Positions 9,890 through 18,732 of a stretch of DNA of 22,037 nt are shown here, piece by piece. Source of the DNA: Hypsibius dujardini (taxonomy: Eukaryota; Tardigrada; Eutardigrada; Parachela; Hypsibiidae); NCBI GenBank assembly GCA_001579985.1, contig LRSR01008497.1, positions 1-22,037 of the forward strand, written 5' to 3'. The first letter of the stretch is position 1, and each line of letters begins with the position of its first letter. The notes under the pieces are model-generated. The model had not been told where the DNA came from, searched no databases, and worked only from the letters and a program-made list of their open reading frames with translations. The translations under genes and the position numbers were made by a program.

Positions 9890-10152
9890 CTATATTTTGC
9901 TGTTGATGAAATCGATGGCAAATGGAATGACCCGCACTACGCCGCATATGATGGCAAACGCTGCAAGGAGAATATAATATGATATTAAATTAAGTCAGTC
10001 TAAACCGACCGTACTCATTCCCACATGGGTGAGACGGTGACGCAGTGAGGCAAATGATAAAACGCACCAGCAACGTTTTGGATGACGGCAATTTTGGCCA
10101 TTTCCTGCTCCATCTCGATCTCGTCTTCGCTAGGTGGCTTCTGTCCAAACAT
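9890..10152 (-). CDS. TOMM5: TOM5-like mitochondrial import receptor subunit, 2 exons
   Basis: Exon 1 is 10152-10068 (ATG at 10152), donor gtgcgt; exon 2 is 9960-9890, acceptor ctccttgcag, stop TAG. The split Ala codon joins the frame, giving 51 residues, the length of human TOMM5. The first 25 residues (MFGQKPPSEDEIEMEQEMAK...) are acidic and hydrophilic like the cytosolic part of TOM5; residues 26-51 form one hydrophobic segment holding VVRVIPFAIDFI, matching the LLRVTPFILKKL motif of the human protein. In the family it is a single-span outer-membrane subunit that stabilises the TOM complex. It lies head to head with the reductase gene at 10763. The call rests on motif, length and layout, since such small proteins align weakly. 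Confidence 0.75.
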
Positions 10153-10762
10153 CCCGGAGTTCCGTGAACGAAAACACAGCGAAATCAATTCCTAAATCTT
10201 AAGAAAGAGCGATGATTAAAGTTCAGGGAGAGACGTTGGAATAATAATAATAATAAGAATAATAATAAGAATAATAATAATAAAAAAATTCCTTCGTCGT
10301 TGAGGTCCCCGGATGCCCCTCATCCCCCTTGCCTTGCCACATCCTTCACCATCCACAATCGAATTGCAAGGCCCAAATCCTAAGCCCTTACCTCAATTCC
10401 TAAAATAGTCGACGGAGGGAAGGTTTATGTTAAGCAGCGTTTTCAAAATGCAAAGGAAAACAACTTTTCAATTTCATAAAATCTGGTTCATGTGTTGCAT
10501 TTCCATTTCCACCTGCATGGACTTCCACTCTTGGATTTCCACTTTTTGTTGGGGGCGGCACGCCTTGGGTCGAAACGGTCGAATCAAAGGCCTTCTTTAT
10601 CAGCTGATTGACTGGATCCAGGCACCAGCTGCAGGACCCGGCAGATTACGCTCGCACTGTGCATTAAGACCGGCAAGTTGATTTCGAGAAACATCTCCCG
10701 CCACCCTCCTTTCCTTTCCGCTTTTGCTTTGCCCGTGATATTTCCGTCGTTTCATCGAAAAA
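10153..10762. other. Shared upstream region of TOM5-like and reductase genes
   Basis: 610 bases between two divergent start codons. It contains an AAT/AATAAG microsatellite (10240-10288) and, before the reductase ATG, a pyrimidine-rich stretch (about 10697-10760) without a clear TATA box. Nothing coding is seen. A bidirectional promoter is plausible from the layout. Confidence 0.5.
10240..10288. repeat. AAT trinucleotide microsatellite
   Basis: AATAAT repeats interrupted twice by AAG, lying between the divergent TOM5-like and reductase genes. Confidence 0.95.
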
Positions 10763-12752
10763 ATGGCTCCCTCAGTTCCCACCGTCAAGCTTCCTGCGGG
10801 AACTCCTCTTCCCGTTATTGGTAAATAAATTTTCACAGTGTTGATAATTTTTTAGAAAAAAAATGAATTCAGCGGAGCGTTGATATTTTTTTCTGCCAGA
10901 ATCTTCCCCTTTGAATGAACCGTTTTAGAGTTGTTAAAATTTAACCGCCGCCTGTCCATCGATGTTCATGACTTCACGTTATTTTGTGGAGCCTGATTTC
11001 TGAATGGGATCAACGAGGGAGGATATTTGACCGAATGATTTGTGAATTGGTTGGTTGATTGATTGATTCAGTGTCTTCCTAAATTCTTTTCTACTGGTTC
11101 TATCGGTTGATTGGTTGATTGGTTGATTGGTGTGTCATCTGTGTGCTAGGTCTGGGAACATGGAAGTCATCTCCCGGGCAAGTCGGACAAGCCGTCAAGG
11201 ATGCCATCGATTTGGGCTATCGCCACTTCGATTGTGCATTCATCTACCAAAACGAGGATGAGATCGGAGCGGCATTCGCTGAAAAAATCAAGGAGGGAGT
11301 CGTCAAGCGAGAAGACCTCTTTGTCACCAGTAAAGTGAGTGTGCTGCGCTGCGCTGTATTAATTCTGTCTGCTGGCGAGTGAACTTTCTTTTCAATCTGA
11401 ATTGTTTTTCAGATTTGGAACACTTTCCACAGTAATCAGAAAGTCCACGAAGCCATCGACAAGACTCTGGCCGCTCTGCGTTTTGAATATCTCGATCTGC
11501 TCTTAATCCACTGGCCCTTCGGTTACAAGGTTCGTCGCTAGATTGATTGATTGATTTGCGTGCTCATGGGAACTGCGTGCTCCTTTATTCGTAGCAGTTG
11601 TGAAAGTTGTCACATTTTTAGGAAGGCGGCGATCTCTTCCCCAAAGATGCCAACGACAAGATGGCTCATACTGATGTCGATTACGTCGAAACTTGGAAGG
11701 CAAGGAAGCTTTGCTTGATATGATCCGCAGTTCCTGCACTACGCAGTGATGGTTTGCGTTTGCCCATTGTTTCCCTAAGGACCCTGAGCGCAAATCTATC
11801 TATTTGTTTGTCCGTTCTGTCTCTGCGGTATCTATCTGTCTGTCGGTTGTTTGCCTCGGCTATTAGGAAAAGCCCTGTCTGAATTTCGGATCGCTCGAAT
11901 GCTTACTCTTTTTGGGCTGTTTTTTTTCAGGCACTAGAGGAAGTCCACAAAGCCGGCAAGGCTAAGAACATCGGCCTATCCAACTTCAACGTGGAACAAG
12001 TGCAACGCGTCGTTGAGAACAGCACCGTTGCCCCCGCGTGTCACCAGATTGAAGTGCACGTTTACCTGCAGAACAAAAAGCTGATTGATTTCAGCAAGTC
12101 GAAAGGCATGGTGGTGGTGGCATACTCTCCCCTCGGCAGCAATGACCGTCCCAAGGGGCCGGGCTTTGGTGACTTCCCTGCGCCTCTTGAAGATGCAGTT
12201 GTGAAAAAGATTGCTGCCAAACACAAGAAGCAACCCGGCCACGTAAGTCTCCGTTATCTCATCAAAGCCTTGGACTTTGCAGGTTACCATAATTTGTTAA
12301 TTGTATTTTCAGGTGCTTCTGAAGTTTTTGCTCCAACAAGATCTAGTCGTCATACCCAAATCCGTCAGCAAGGAACGATTGAAGGCCAATCTTGAGGTAG
12401 GATGCCGTCCCAGTAATGTACCTGCCTGCTGTGCTCCATTATGCAGTTGTGCTGCTATTTGCTTATTCGTCTAAAACAGACTGTGGTGTTTTAGGTCTTC
12501 GATTTCACGCTGGACAACGAAGATCTTAATGAGTTGCAAAAGTTGGACAAACACGGCGAATATCGTGCATGCACTATGGGACAGTAAGAGCTTTTCTTTC
12601 GACATGCCTGATTTGTTTCGCGTTTTGGCCTCATCAGGGCGGGAATTTGCGGTTCTCTTGAATTTTGGCTAACTATGCAACATTTTTGTGGTTTCAGGGA
12701 TAACTCCCACATCTATTACCCGTTCGACAGGAAATACGATAATTCCAGCTAA
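10763..12752 (+). CDS. Aldo-keto reductase (AKR1-type), 8 exons
   Basis: NADPH-dependent carbonyl/aldehyde reductase of the cytosolic AKR superfamily, TIM-barrel fold. Exons: 10763-10820, 11150-11334, 11413-11529, 11622-11699, 11931-12242, 12313-12396, 12495-12583, 12698-12752; phases agree throughout and give 325 residues, normal for the family. All four catalytic residues are present: D47, Y52 ([10 protein letters not shown]), K81 (FVTSK) and H114 (LIHWP), each four positions after the aldose reductase numbering. Other family marks: [15 protein letters not shown], and [15 protein letters not shown] for the adenine-phosphate site of NADPH. The fourth intron (11700-11930) starts with GC, not GT. 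The start is set by the first ATG before the [13 protein letters not shown] strand. The exact substrate cannot be read from sequence; the best-matched groups are aldose and aldehyde reductases. Confidence 0.95.
11045..11130. repeat. TTGATTGG-type repeat in reductase intron 1
   Basis: Two clusters of TTGG/TTGATTGG/TTGATTGA units (11045-11069 and 11103-11130) lie just before the acceptor of exon 2. A similar GATTGATTGATT run is in the third intron near 11540. Confidence 0.8.
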
Positions 12753-13158
12753 AGACGGACACTAATAGTCTCTGGCTGCCGAAGGCCTCTTCCTCAGCTC
12801 CGTTTTCTCGCGATTTGGCTAAATCTTGTTTTATTGAGCTTTGCCAGATGAAACTATTAAGAATCGTTGGAAATATGGGAAGATGGCAACTACATACAGT
12901 ATAAACATTCGAAATCACCATTTCTCAACCAATTCTCAACCAACAATCTGGAAATCGTAGTCCTAGACCAGTCAAACTGTTTCGGTATCGGAGTAGCACC
13001 GGTAAAGAGAAGACTTACAGACTGTTCATTTCAATCGTGCAAAATTATGCATGCAAATGTCAAACACCGGCAAAAAAAGTATAATTACTACGAGAGAATG
13101 GTGGATGAAAAGGACGGTATGAATTAGCTGGCAAATAAGGCGGACTACAACGGAAGAG
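12753..13158. other. Tail-to-tail spacer of reductase and DZIP1 genes
   Basis: 406 bases between two convergent stop codons. AATAAA on the minus strand (12830-12835) would serve DZIP1 and would place the end of its transcript within about 80 bases of the reductase stop. I see no clear plus-strand AATAAA for the reductase. The two 3' ends may overlap. Confidence 0.5.
12830..12835 (-). other. Candidate polyadenylation signal for DZIP1-like gene
   Basis: Plus-strand TTTATT reads AATAAA on the minus strand, 324 bases after the DZIP1 stop codon. Confidence 0.4.
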
Positions 13159-16100
13159 TTATCCTTCGCTTTCGTCGGTAAACCAAGCTCCGTCATCCTG
13201 CTTTTTTGCGCTGGGAGGGCGTTGCTGAGCAGAATCGCGTAAGGTAGGACTTGCTCTTTCGAGGCTTTCATGGGTATCATCAGAGGAAGCACTAATATCG
13301 GCTCTCGTAGTCCTCGACGGTCCGCTATGATCCGATCCTTCTTCATTGCGTTCGAAGGTCACTCTCCTACTGCCTGGGGCTGTTTTGGGTCGTGGTTCTT
13401 CGGGGGCGGCTAGAGAGGGGAAAGTTCTATGAAAACGGAAAAATCCCTGGCAATCAGGAAATACGCACCAGGTTTTGCGAGGTCCATCTCGGACGCCCTT
13501 GCTGGCCGAATGTCGTAGGTCGTTACCTCCGTTACACGTTGCGAGCCTCCAGGTCCGTTCTCAGTGAATTGCCGGCCTGTTCGGGTGCGGACGCGAATCT
13601 TGTTGGCTTCATCCAGAAGGTCGCTACTGGAGTATTGGGCGGGGAGTCGGGTTTTCATGTGATTCTCTATCGTGCTCCGAGCAGCCTAAAGCGAAAAAGA
13701 ATGTTCACTGTAGAATCTCGACCCATCCGTGCTGCATACGTCATCACACAGTAAAAAGCGACCGTTTCGATTGATTGCAAAGATGTGCGAACCACAAGAC
13801 CACACGTGTCGATTGATTGACTGCGTAAGCAGACCCACCGGGTTTGATTTACTGGGAGGGGGGGGTCCAAAAAGTACCACGGATGGGTCGAGATTCTACA
13901 GTACACTGTACCGGTAGATGTGCCAGGTGCCCGTCCCTTCAGCCGAAAACGGGTAATGCTCCAACGACATGGTGTTTTGACGACACGGACAAAGTTTTCA
14001 CCATATCTGCGCATTTGTTTAACGCATCCCCCCCCCCAAACCCGGTTTCGATAAAAAATTTATTGAACTCCAACTTACAGTGAATTTGGCAAGCTTTCCT
14101 TGCAGCCGGCCGTGTTCTTCTCGCAGCCGTTGAAACACATGATCCTTCTCAGAGTCGGACACTTTGGTGCATCCAGGCGGTATCCCATACTCTTCAAGCT
14201 TCTTCTCGAGCGCATCTGCCAGTTCACTTCGCAGGTCATTAATCATGTTGGGATGAACAGAAACTGCCGCCGAAACCCGCGGTGTTAGGTGTTGACCCCA
14301 GCGATTGGTCCTCCTCGCTGCTGGCGTTACCGATGTGGCCCCTGGACGATTTGTCTGAACCTTCACCTGAAAGGTCGGGTCTTTCCTCGGTCGTGGCTGC
14401 GGATGCGACGAACCCTGCAGCATTCCTTCCAAATCCCGTATTCTCCGCAGCAACTCCTCATTCGCCATTTGCAGCTGTAGCTTCTCCGCTTTATGGCTCA
14501 TCTGCTGTTCGCTGGCGCGGAGACCCATTTCTCGCTCCATGTCCTTCAGGTCGCGTTTATGCTGCTCTGCGGCCTCGGTGAACCGGTCTTTCCAGGAGTC
14601 CTCCGACCTCCCCATTCGTGATTCAAATGTCTCTTGCAGCTTCGCAACCCGCCGCTCCATGACTTCGGCAACCTCTTTGGGTGAATCAAGGGCCTTTCCA
14701 GACAAACTATCATAGTCCCTCCGCAGATCAGCGAGCGTCTTTTCCGAATCGCCATACCGTGACTGGACGTCCGTCAAAGCTCTGCGCAGGGTTTCAAGGT
14801 CTTCGCGTTGTTTGTTGTACAGATCGAGCACTTGTGGCGGCACGTCGGGTGTCGCTGCGTGGACAGAGCAAGGTCCAGGTGACCCGCAGGTCGGGCACGA
14901 AGGATGTCCTCCGTTGGTGAGTAGAGCTTCCAGTTCTCGGATTTTGTCTCGCGCTGAATCCAGCTCATTCTTATCCGAACCACCCAAACCGCCGGATTCG
15001 CGAAGTAGAAACCAATCGCCGGTTGGATGTCGCTTGCGAAAATGCGTTTCGAGGTAGCCCCGCTCGATGAAGGCCTTCTCGCAGAGCGGGCAACGGTGGT
15101 ACTTTCCCTTCGCTGCACTGTTGATGATCTCCTGTTGGGCAATCATCATGCGCTTTCGCTTTCTCAGCTCGTCGCGTGATGCTTGCAGGGAACCCTTTAG
15201 CTGCTCCAGTTCGTCGTTCAATCGGCCTACTTCTTGCTCCTGCTGCCGGACCGCGGTGGTGTAGGAAGCTCGGGTGCTAGCTGCTTCACGCTCAAGGTGG
15301 TCCTGCACGTAGAGAAGGTATTCCAGGGACAGCTGCATGAGCTGGAAGAGTTTGGTGAATTGAGGTTTGATGTCTACGCTGCGCTGCAGGAAATAAATAG
15401 AATTAGAAACAATATACCAGGCAAACGCTATGGGTTGAATCGGTCGGGTGGCGGAGGGCGCCACAAGTGTAAATTGTAAACGACACTCATTCAATTTACA
15501 CTTGTGGCGCCCTCTGCCACCCGACCGATTCCACCCATGTAGCGATTCCACCCATAGCGTTTGCCTGGTAGTTACTACAGCTGTGGCACGATTTCTCGAC
15601 GAAAACGTTAAGCGGAACACACCTTATTATGCCAGTGTTCCGATTAACGGTTTTCGTCAAGACAATCGTGCCACAGCTGTATATATATATATATATATAG
15701 TACAGTATATACAGTATATATACAGTATATATATATACAGTATTAGTTACTACTTTAGTTACTGCATGTACTGTAGTCCGAAATTTGAGGAACGATATAG
15801 TTCCCCACACTCCGGACTACAATGCACAGGGCAGATTCAAGTGTGTATCCGTTTTCCTTGAGCTATCCGGGTTTTTTTTCAATCTCCCGGCGATCATCAG
15901 TTAAATTCAGTAAAACGATTATTTATTTCTGAGAGATATTTCTTCCCCGATGCACACAACAATTTAATCTAAATTATTGCGGGGAGAGCACCTACCAGTT
16001 CCTCTTCCAGGTCGAAGAAGGCCATCTGCGTCAGATTTTCCTGGAGCGTCGTTGTGTCCTGTGTCTTATATATTCTCTCCAAATCAATGGCCGCCAGCTT

Positions 16101-16451
16101 CCTCCAGTCGAGCCGTTCATATTTCTTACGAAAAATCATGGAAAAGGCATTGCTGGCGGGCTGCTCTAGACGACCCGGTGGCATCCCGGTGGGAGTTGCC
16201 GGGTTCGGTACAGACATCCTCAAAGGCACGGTATGCACGGAACGAGATGCGATCGGTAGACGGTCCAGCGAACCTACATACGTAGGCATTTGGTGGCTAA
16301 AGCCCGATGGCTGCTCGTCATAACAGTCTTTCCCTCTTCCAACTGGACGCGAACTTTGACTGCGTTGATGGGGCTGTTGATGCTGATTTATCCCACCCTT
16401 GGTCGATATCACACCGAATGTGCGAGGTCCAGATAGGCGATTGCTGTCCAT
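13159..16451 (-). CDS. DZIP1: DZIP1/DZIP1L (Iguana) zinc-finger ciliary protein, 4 exons
   Basis: Known family role: basal body and transition-zone assembly of primary cilia, and Gli regulation in Hedgehog signalling. Exons: 16451-15996, 15383-14079, 13685-13469, 13409-13159, all phases matching, 742 residues (human DZIP1 867, DZIP1L 767). Residues 104-152 (RLDWRKLAAIDLERI, TTTLQENLTQMAFFDLEEE) match the conserved DZIP1 N-terminal domain. LSLEYLLYVQDHL (about 170-182) follows as in human. A single C2H2 finger lies at 250-271 (CPLC-x12-H-x4-H), flanked by coiled coil, with a longer coiled coil to about 480. LEKKLEEYGIPPG (near 545) matches the family's region after the coil. The tail is Ser/Arg-rich. 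The start is fixed by a TGA directly before the ATG. An extra cluster, CPTCGSPGPC, sits at about 315-324. Confidence 0.9.
13711..13898. mobile_element. TA-flanked inverted-repeat element in DZIP1 intron 3
   Basis: Perfect inverted ends TAGAATCTCGACCCATCCGT+G (13711-13731) and its complement (13878-13898). The complementarity runs four bases further out on each side (ACTG / CAGT). The interior is not obviously palindromic and includes a G run near 13855-13866. No coding capacity. Confidence 0.75.
15024..15101 (-). other. C2H2 zinc finger of DZIP1-like protein
   Basis: Reads YHRCPLCEKAFIERGYLETH then FRKRHP: Cys-x2-Cys-x12-His-x4-His, the same spacing as the single finger of human DZIP1 (CHFC...H...H), with the conserved KAF after the second cysteine and RRH/KRH at the end. 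Confidence 0.9.
15415..15570. mobile_element. TA-flanked fold-back element 1 in DZIP1 intron 1
   Basis: The two halves are near-complete complements: left TACCAGGCAAACGCTATGGG onward to about 15478, right back to TGGTA at 15570. The outer ends carry TA. The right arm has an internal duplication of CGATTCCACCCAT that the left arm lacks. No coding capacity. Confidence 0.85.
15576..15681. mobile_element. TA-flanked fold-back element 2 in DZIP1 intron 1
   Basis: Ends CAGCTGTGGCACGATT and its complement inside TA dinucleotides, with inner arms CGAAAACGTTAAGCGGAACAC and GTGTTCCGATTAACGGTTTTCG pairing with a few mismatches: about 45 bp of stem per side. It starts 5 bases after the preceding element and its end sequences differ from that element. 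Confidence 0.85.
15774..15819. mobile_element. Short imperfect inverted repeat with TA edges
   Basis: TAGTCCG and CGGACTA at the ends, with inner GGAAC / GTTCC. At 46 bp it could be a deleted relic of a similar element or a chance hairpin. Confidence 0.35.
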
Positions 16452-16524
16452 TCAGAAGACTCCCAGCATACAACGGTAATGGTGGTTTCATGAGGACGGA
16501 AATAAATGATAAATGACACAATTG

Positions 16525-16548
16525 ATCAATCAATCAATCAATCAATGT
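16525..16548. repeat. ATCA tetranucleotide repeat
   Basis: Six copies of a four-base unit about 75 bases upstream of the DZIP1 start codon. Confidence 0.9.
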
Positions 16549-16987
16549 GATGGGTCGAGTGAACACCACACGTTGCGCTTCTTCACGACTCCAGCTGCCA
16601 TAATTAATTTCAGTTATACAAAATACATCCCGGTTGTCCTTCAAAACAGCACGAGAATTCTCCAAGGTTAATCGCATTCGAGCTTGATATTTTGAATGAA
16701 CTTTTATGTTACATGGCAACACGGAGAAGTTTCATGGACAGTACGTATGCTGTTGATGCTGAATTGCAACAGCACCATCTGTACGATGAACCCACGGATG
16801 GCGCTAGTACTATATAGGCACAATCGTGAGGAATCCGATCAATGCTCCTGACTGAGAATGAATGACTCAGGTACCGCAATCCCAATCAACAGGACTGACT
16901 CACACTTGCACTCAGGTTGCCGTATCCTTGCCTTGCAGAGGTGAACTCCCGCGGAGAGATCAGCGGGATTATTGATTTTTATACTAA

Positions 16988-17332
16988 ACTGCCACGACTT
17001 TAAGGGCGGGTTTTTGGCCCTACAAGTAAATTACCGACCCCCCCCCCGGTCCAACTTGTGTTCACTGGTTTCACTGCGCTTTTGGCGGGCCGTTGATGAA
17101 CGGAAGTGAATCCGTGACGTCACGTACAGGCTATCAGGGGTGGGCGGGGCTAAACCCACCCTTAAAATCGTGGCAGTACAGCAGTCAATGGTATACAGGC
17201 TATCAGGGGTGGGCGGGGCTAAACCCACCCTTCAAAATCGTGGCAGTACAGCAGTCAATGGTATACAGGCTATCAGGGGTGGGCGGGGCTAAACCCACCC
17301 TTAAAATCGTGGCAGTACAGCAGTCAATGGTA
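16988..17332. mobile_element. Inverted-repeat element with triplicated right end
   Basis: The left end CTGCCACGACTTTAAGGGCG (16989 on) is answered by its complement CACCCTTAAAATCGTGGCAG, which occurs three times because the right part is a 69-70-bp tandem repeat (starts at 17125, 17194 and 17264). Each copy reads TACAGGCTATCAGGGGTGGG onward to CAGTCAATGGTA. The copies differ by a single inserted C. Confidence 0.7.
17125..17332. repeat. 69-bp tandem repeat, three copies
   Basis: Three almost identical head-to-tail copies. They are GC-rich at the 5' side (GGGGTGGGCGGGGC) and carry the inverted end sequence of the element described at 16988. Confidence 0.95.
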
Positions 17333-17458
17333 TACAGAGTAGGTTGAACTCTGTATTCTGCATAGCAGTGCATGCAGTGTAATTTGGCAACGCCTACCCG
17401 GTTCCATAACACAGTAATAATAGTAGTACACAGTATTATGAACTTCGTAGAAGTAGGA

Positions 17459-17730
17459 ATGGCAAAAACTAAAATTAGTCAACTAATTAGTTTTTTATCA
17501 GTCAATTAAAATTTCTGTACTAGAGACTTTAGTTTCCTTTCTTTTATTATTTAAAAATGTTAATCTACTTTTTGTCTTAATTAGTTCGCTGATTTTAGTT
17601 TTTTAGTTTTCCCATTTAAATTTTCAGTACAGTAACTAAAGTTTTTGAGTTGTTTTAGTCATGCAAATGTAAAGCCAAGAGATTAGTTTTGGTTTAGTTT
17701 AGTTAGTTTCTAAGTTTAGTTTAGTACCTT
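17459..17730. repeat. AT-rich TTAGTT low-complexity region
   Basis: Dense, irregular TTAGTT, TAGTTT and AACTAA motifs over about 270 bases, with few G or C. No exact period and no coding frame. Confidence 0.7.
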
Positions 17731-17828
17731 CGCTATGTGGAAGTACACCGAGAGTATTAGCAATTCAGTGCGGAAAGTGGAGCGTTCGGCATTACGATAC
17801 CATACTCTAAAGAAAGCAATACCTTTAC

Positions 17829-18255
17829 TTCCATCCATGGTTCTAGATGGTTTTCTTCCTCCTTCCCGCAATATGAGGACACGCTATTATTCCTGACTAA
17901 GACTAAGAGCGAGCAGTGCGACCACCGGGCTGCTTCATCCACGGAGTTCGGGACATTTATCGCCATTGCACCTGAGTCATTTGTTTCCTGCGCCAAACAT
18001 GACCGGATTTCCCTGCGCATGTCTTGGTCAACCCCCACACGGGATAATTTGTCCAACCTTCTAATATCTACCAGTTTTCCACGCAACGACTTCGATGGGA
18101 CTATACCAAAGAAATTGTTACCTCAAAACACTGAAGGCGTAACAGTTCATCTACCCTAAAGTTTTCGAAACTCCATCCGTCAAAAACGGACGATATTGCA
18201 CATTCGTAAATTTGATCGGTGCAGGTGACGCTAATGTCAATAATGTGACAGTAAA
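17829..18255 (-). pseudogene. Possible degraded or misread coding fragment, unassigned
   Basis: Two minus-strand frames look protein-like and abut out of frame. The first, 18255-18122, follows the AG of ttaactcag and reads DISVTCTDQIYECAISS... to DELLRLQCFE. The second, 18121-17829, reads GNNFFGIVPSKSLRGKLVDI onward and ends ME before gtaaag. One extra base at the junction would make them continuous, so either there is a frameshift (pseudogene), or an AG at 18123-18122 is an acceptor for the second part only. Leucine spacing faintly recalls leucine-rich repeats, but I do not recognise the family. Confidence 0.25.
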
Positions 18256-18732
18256 CTGAGTTAATGCAAACGATGGTTCAGTATAGGTCTGAGGAGAAGA
18301 CGCCAGAGCGCCAGAGGAATGAGAAGGACGCAAGGGACGCAAGAGACGCCAGAGGACCGAGAAGGACGCCAGAGGACCGAGAAGGACGCAAGAGGACCGA
18401 GAAGGACGCCAGAGGAATGAGAAGGCTACTCCAAATACTCGTAGATGGTAAACATCGAAATTACGGATATGTAACGACGAGGTGATCGATAGTCTGCACA
18501 ACATAAAACTCTTTACTTCATAGATACGTCTTGATATCTAATCGTTCTGATGAATCAGAAGTGTGTATGAGGAAAGGGAATGAGTGGGCGGAAACGAGTG
18601 GAATTTGGTTGAGAAATACATTCGACTTTTAGAGATTTCTGTTGTAAAAAAAACCGTGCAGTCCACAGAACCGTCTGGAGCAGCATCACGCATGCTCCTT
18701 CGTGAAGAAGTCCATTTGCGCGGGATGAGCCC
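18256..18732. other. Spacer with 20-bp minisatellite
   Basis: Between the unassigned fragment and the PMP3 stop codon. Apart from the minisatellite at 18301-18425 I see no gene. It probably includes the PMP3 3' untranslated region. Confidence 0.5.
18301..18425. repeat. 20-bp minisatellite, about five copies
   Basis: The unit is GGACCGAGAAGGACGCCAGA with variants (CAAGA, GGAATGAG). The minus-strand frame across it gives a repetitive LLGPLASFSVLWR string that is a by-product of the repeat. Confidence 0.9.

Larger units (their letters stand above)
15384..15995. other. DZIP1 intron 1, largely made of fold-back elements
   Basis: A 612-bp intron (donor gtaggt, acceptor atttcctgcag on the minus strand). 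It holds two adjacent hairpin elements (15415-15570, 15576-15681), a TATATACAG-type run (about 15680-15745) and a third, short imperfect inverted repeat (15774-15819). Confidence 0.75.
16452..17828. other. Spacer upstream of DZIP1 with repeat structures
   Basis: No recognised gene. Includes ATCA repeats (16525-16548), presumably the DZIP1 promoter, an inverted-repeat element with amplified right end (16988-17332), a C run (17038-17048), and an AT-rich TTAG/TAGTTT low-complexity stretch (17459-17730). Confidence 0.5.

Noticed and set aside
14282-15264. Several plus-strand frames opposite DZIP1 exon 2
   Set aside because: They are complements of a long exon with strong homology on the minus strand.
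18151-18504. Minus-strand frame of 117 codons
   Set aside because: Most of it is a translation of the 20-bp minisatellite (repeated LLGPLASFSVLWR); no homology.
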